NCBI GenBank assembly: GCA_964583765.1
Contig: CAZOWW010000166.1
Location: 1 to 9,863 of the forward strand
Length of the DNA stretch: 9,863 nucleotides
DNA from: CAZOWW01 sp964583765
GTDB taxonomy: Bacteria; Actinomycetota; Actinomycetes; Actinomycetales; Kineosporiaceae
Direction of reading: 5' to 3'
Positions 8,073-9,863 of this stretch are shown piece after piece. The translations under genes and the position numbers were made by a program. Positions within the stretch are counted from its first letter, which is position 1; every line of letters starts with the position of its first letter. The notes beneath the pieces are model-generated. The model saw nothing but the letters and a program-made list of their open reading frames with translations, had not been told where the DNA came from and made no database searches.

Positions 8073-9863
8073 GTGGGCTTCCAGACCCCGCTCTATGAAC
8101 TCAGCGAGTACCTGAAATGGATCAGGAACGGCAAGATCCAGCTCCCGGACTTCCAGCGCGGTTACAAGTGGGAGGACGAGCGCATCCGGCAGCTGCTCGT
8201 CACCATCCTGCGTCGGCACCCGCTCGGTGTGGTCATGCTCCTGAAGACGGGCAACGACCAGATCCGCTTCAAGCCCAGGCCGGTCGAGGGCGTGAGCATC
8301 GGCCCGGACGTCAGCGCGGACCTGCTGCTGCTCGACGGCCAGCAGCGCCTCACCTCGCTGACGCAGGCGCTGACCGGACAGGGCACCGTGGCGACCGCGG
8401 ACAGCCGCGGCAAGAAGTTGACCCGCCGGTACTACATCCACATCGACACCGCCCTGCTGGGCGAGGACCGGATCGACGAGGCGGTGATCTCGGTACCCGG
8501 CGACGGGATGGTCCGGTCCAACTTCGGCAAGACCATCGAGCTCGACCTGTCCGACGCCGACAAGGAACGCGCCGCGGGCTACTTCCCGGTCCGGCTCCTG
8601 TTCGCCGGGGCCGAGACCGTGACCTGGCTGTTCGCGATGGACGACAAGGACACGGCGAGTCGGTTCCACGCCCAGGTCGTCCAGCCGACGTGCACCTACA
8701 ACATCCCGGCGATCGAGCTGGACACCTCCACGAGCAAGGCCGCGGTGGCCACGGTGTTCGAGAAGGTCAACACCGGAGGGCTCTCCCTCAACGTCTTCGA
8801 ACTCCTCACCGCCACGTTCGCCGGGGACCCCTTCTACTACGACACCCACGGCCACGACTTCCGCCTGAACGACGACTGGGAAGAGGCCCAGCTCAAGTTC
8901 AGTGGTCACCCGGTGCTCGCGGCGGTCGAGAACACGGACTTCCTCCAGGCCGTGACCATGCTCACGACCCTGCAACGCAATCGCACGGACACCTCGGATC
9001 GCCCGCCCGCGGTCTCGGCCAAGCGCGAGGACGTCCTCAAACTCGATCTCCGGGACTACCTGCAGTGGCGGGACGCGCTCCAGGAGGCGTTCATCTGGGC
9101 GTCGACGTTCCTCGCGGACGTCCGCATCTTCGACACGCGCTTCCTTCCCTACCCCAAGCAGCTCGTCCCCCTGGCCGCGATCAGGGTGGAACTGGGCAAG
9201 GACGCCGACCTCATCGGCGTCCGCGACAAGCTCACCCAGTGGTTCTGGTGCGGGATCCTCGGCGAGCTCTACGGCGGGGCGATCGAGACCCGTTTCGTCC
9301 GGGACCTGGAACAGGTTCCGGCCTGGGCCCTGGGCAAGCCCGATGCGGTGTTGCCCAAGACGGTCCAGGACGCGAGCTTCGTCGAGTCGCGCCTGCACTC
9401 CCTGCGCACGCGAGGCGCGGCCGCCTACAAGGGGATCTACGCCCTGCTCCTGGGCCACGGCGCTCGCGACTGGATGACCGAGCACGCCTTCGACAAGATC
9501 CAGTACGTCAACCTGGCGGTGGACATCCACCACGTCTTCCCGCAGAAGTGGTGCATGGATCACCAGATCGACGACGAGCGTCGGGAGAGCATCGTCAACA
9601 AGACCCCCTTGGCCGCCGTGACCAACCGGACCATCGGCGGGGTCGCCCCCGCGGAGTACCTGACGGTGATCGAACGCAGGGCGGGCATCGACGGAGACCG
9701 TCTCGACCAGCTCCTCGACACGCACCTCGTGGACGCCCAGGCCCTACGGAGCAGCGACTTCGACCTGCACTTCAACCGGCGCCGAGAGGCGCTCGTGCGG
9801 CTGGTGGAACGGGCGATCGGCAAGACGGTTCAGCGCGATGTGGACCAGGGTTCGCCCGAGGAG
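8073..9863 (+). CDS. DUF262 + DUF1524 (GmrSD-like) nuclease protein, 3' end cut off by window
   Basis: The frame runs from GTG 8073 to the last base with no stop (597 residues seen). The N-terminal DUF262 part has the ParB-like NTPase/nickase signature: LPDFQRGYKW (24-33), LLDGQQRLTSL (86-96, D88, Q90, Q91, R92) and FEKVNTGG (229-236). The C-terminal DUF1524 part has an HNH/His-Me-type nuclease signature: DIHHVFPQ (484-491, H486 and H487), NKTPL (509-513) and TNRTIGG (517-523, N518). In GmrSD, the DUF262 domain binds and hydrolyses NTP and the DUF1524 domain cuts DNA carrying sugar-modified hydroxymethylcytosine; both halves are fused here, as in many single-chain relatives. All key residues expected from the family appear to be present, so an active NTP-dependent nuclease is likely. 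Its real target and any need for modified bases are unknown. Because the nuclease motifs are already passed, little may be missing at the C-terminus. Spot counts suggest lower G+C here (35/60 at 8101-8160) than in gene 1 (45/60 at 601-660), which is weak evidence of a separate origin. Confidence 0.92.
   Translation, partial: MGFQTPLYELSEYLKWIRNGKIQLPDFQRGYKWEDERIRQLLVTILRRHPLGVVMLLKTGNDQIRFKPRPVEGVSIGPDVSADLLLLDGQQRLTSLTQALTGQGTVATADSRGKKLTRRYYIHIDTALLGEDRIDEAVISVPGDGMVRSNFGKTIELDLSDADKERAAGYFPVRLLFAGAETVTWLFAMDDKDTASRFHAQVVQPTCTYNIPAIELDTSTSKAAVATVFEKVNTGGLSLNVFELLTATFAGDPFYYDTHGHDFRLNDDWEEAQLKFSGHPVLAAVENTDFLQAVTMLTTLQRNRTDTSDRPPAVSAKREDVLKLDLRDYLQWRDALQEAFIWASTFLADVRIFDTRFLPYPKQLVPLAAIRVELGKDADLIGVRDKLTQWFWCGILGELYGGAIETRFVRDLEQVPAWALGKPDAVLPKTVQDASFVESRLHSLRTRGAAAYKGIYALLLGHGARDWMTEHAFDKIQYVNLAVDIHHVFPQKWCMDHQIDDERRESIVNKTPLAAVTNRTIGGVAPAEYLTVIERRAGIDGDRLDQLLDTHLVDAQALRSSDFDLHFNRRREALVRLVERAIGKTVQRDVDQGSPEE

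Noticed and set aside
7921..8115. Small 64-codon open frame spanning the spacer between genes 2 and 3
   Set aside because: It begins inside helicase motif VI coding sequence in another frame and ends inside the DUF262 gene. It has no ribosome-binding site or recognisable sequence.
7251..9725. Minus-strand open frame (824 codons) across the end of the SF1 helicase, the spacer and the DUF262 gene
   Set aside because: It lies opposite the intact helicase motifs V and VI and opposite the whole DUF262/DUF1524 reading frame. Composition is Val/Gly/Arg/Gln-rich without domains.
1..9863. Assignment to classical DISARM, Druantia or BREX
   Set aside because: No methyltransferase, phospholipase-D-like DrmC, DruA-type protein, PglZ or BrxC/BrxL is visible. 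Sharing a DUF1998 helicase alone is not enough to name the system.

Overview
The window is very G+C-rich (codons end almost always in G or C, and both complete stops are TGA), and all genes lie on the + strand, almost end to end. This suggests a high-G+C actinobacterium (Streptomyces, Pseudonocardia or Cellulomonas-like), but the genus cannot be fixed from this sequence. No tRNA, rRNA, insertion sequence, integrase, CRISPR array or promoter was seen. The window appears to be the inside of one transcription unit whose first gene starts before base 1 and whose third gene runs past base 9863.

Layout. (1) Bases 1-5658 encode the C-terminal 1885 residues of a giant SF2 helicase of the DUF1998 type. 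The visible part has the second RecA domain, several cysteine clusters that look like zinc sites, a DUF1998 module, a Vsr/DUF559-like nuclease domain and a C-terminal tail. The Walker A/DExH half is missing and must lie upstream. (2) Bases 5658-7991 encode a 777-residue protein that fuses a RelE/ParE-like domain to a UvrD-like SF1 helicase, joined by a Pro/Gln-rich linker. Its ATG overlaps the previous stop by one base (TGATG). (3) After an 81-base spacer, a GTG start at 8073 opens a DUF262 + DUF1524 (GmrSD-like) protein. All 597 visible residues are free of stops, and the ParB-like DGQQR motif and the HNH-type nuclease motif are both present.

Reading together. Two helicases of different superfamilies, two candidate nucleases and a toxin-like domain in one operon fit an antiphage or restriction-type defence island related in style to DUF1998-helicase systems (DISARM, Druantia, ARMADA). 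No methyltransferase, phospholipase-D protein or other signature partner of those systems is visible, so no named system is assigned. A working model is that the DUF1998 helicase-nuclease and the SF1 helicase sense and process invading DNA while the DUF262/DUF1524 protein cleaves it, possibly depending on base modification. This model is inference; the domain calls rest on motifs seen in the sequence.
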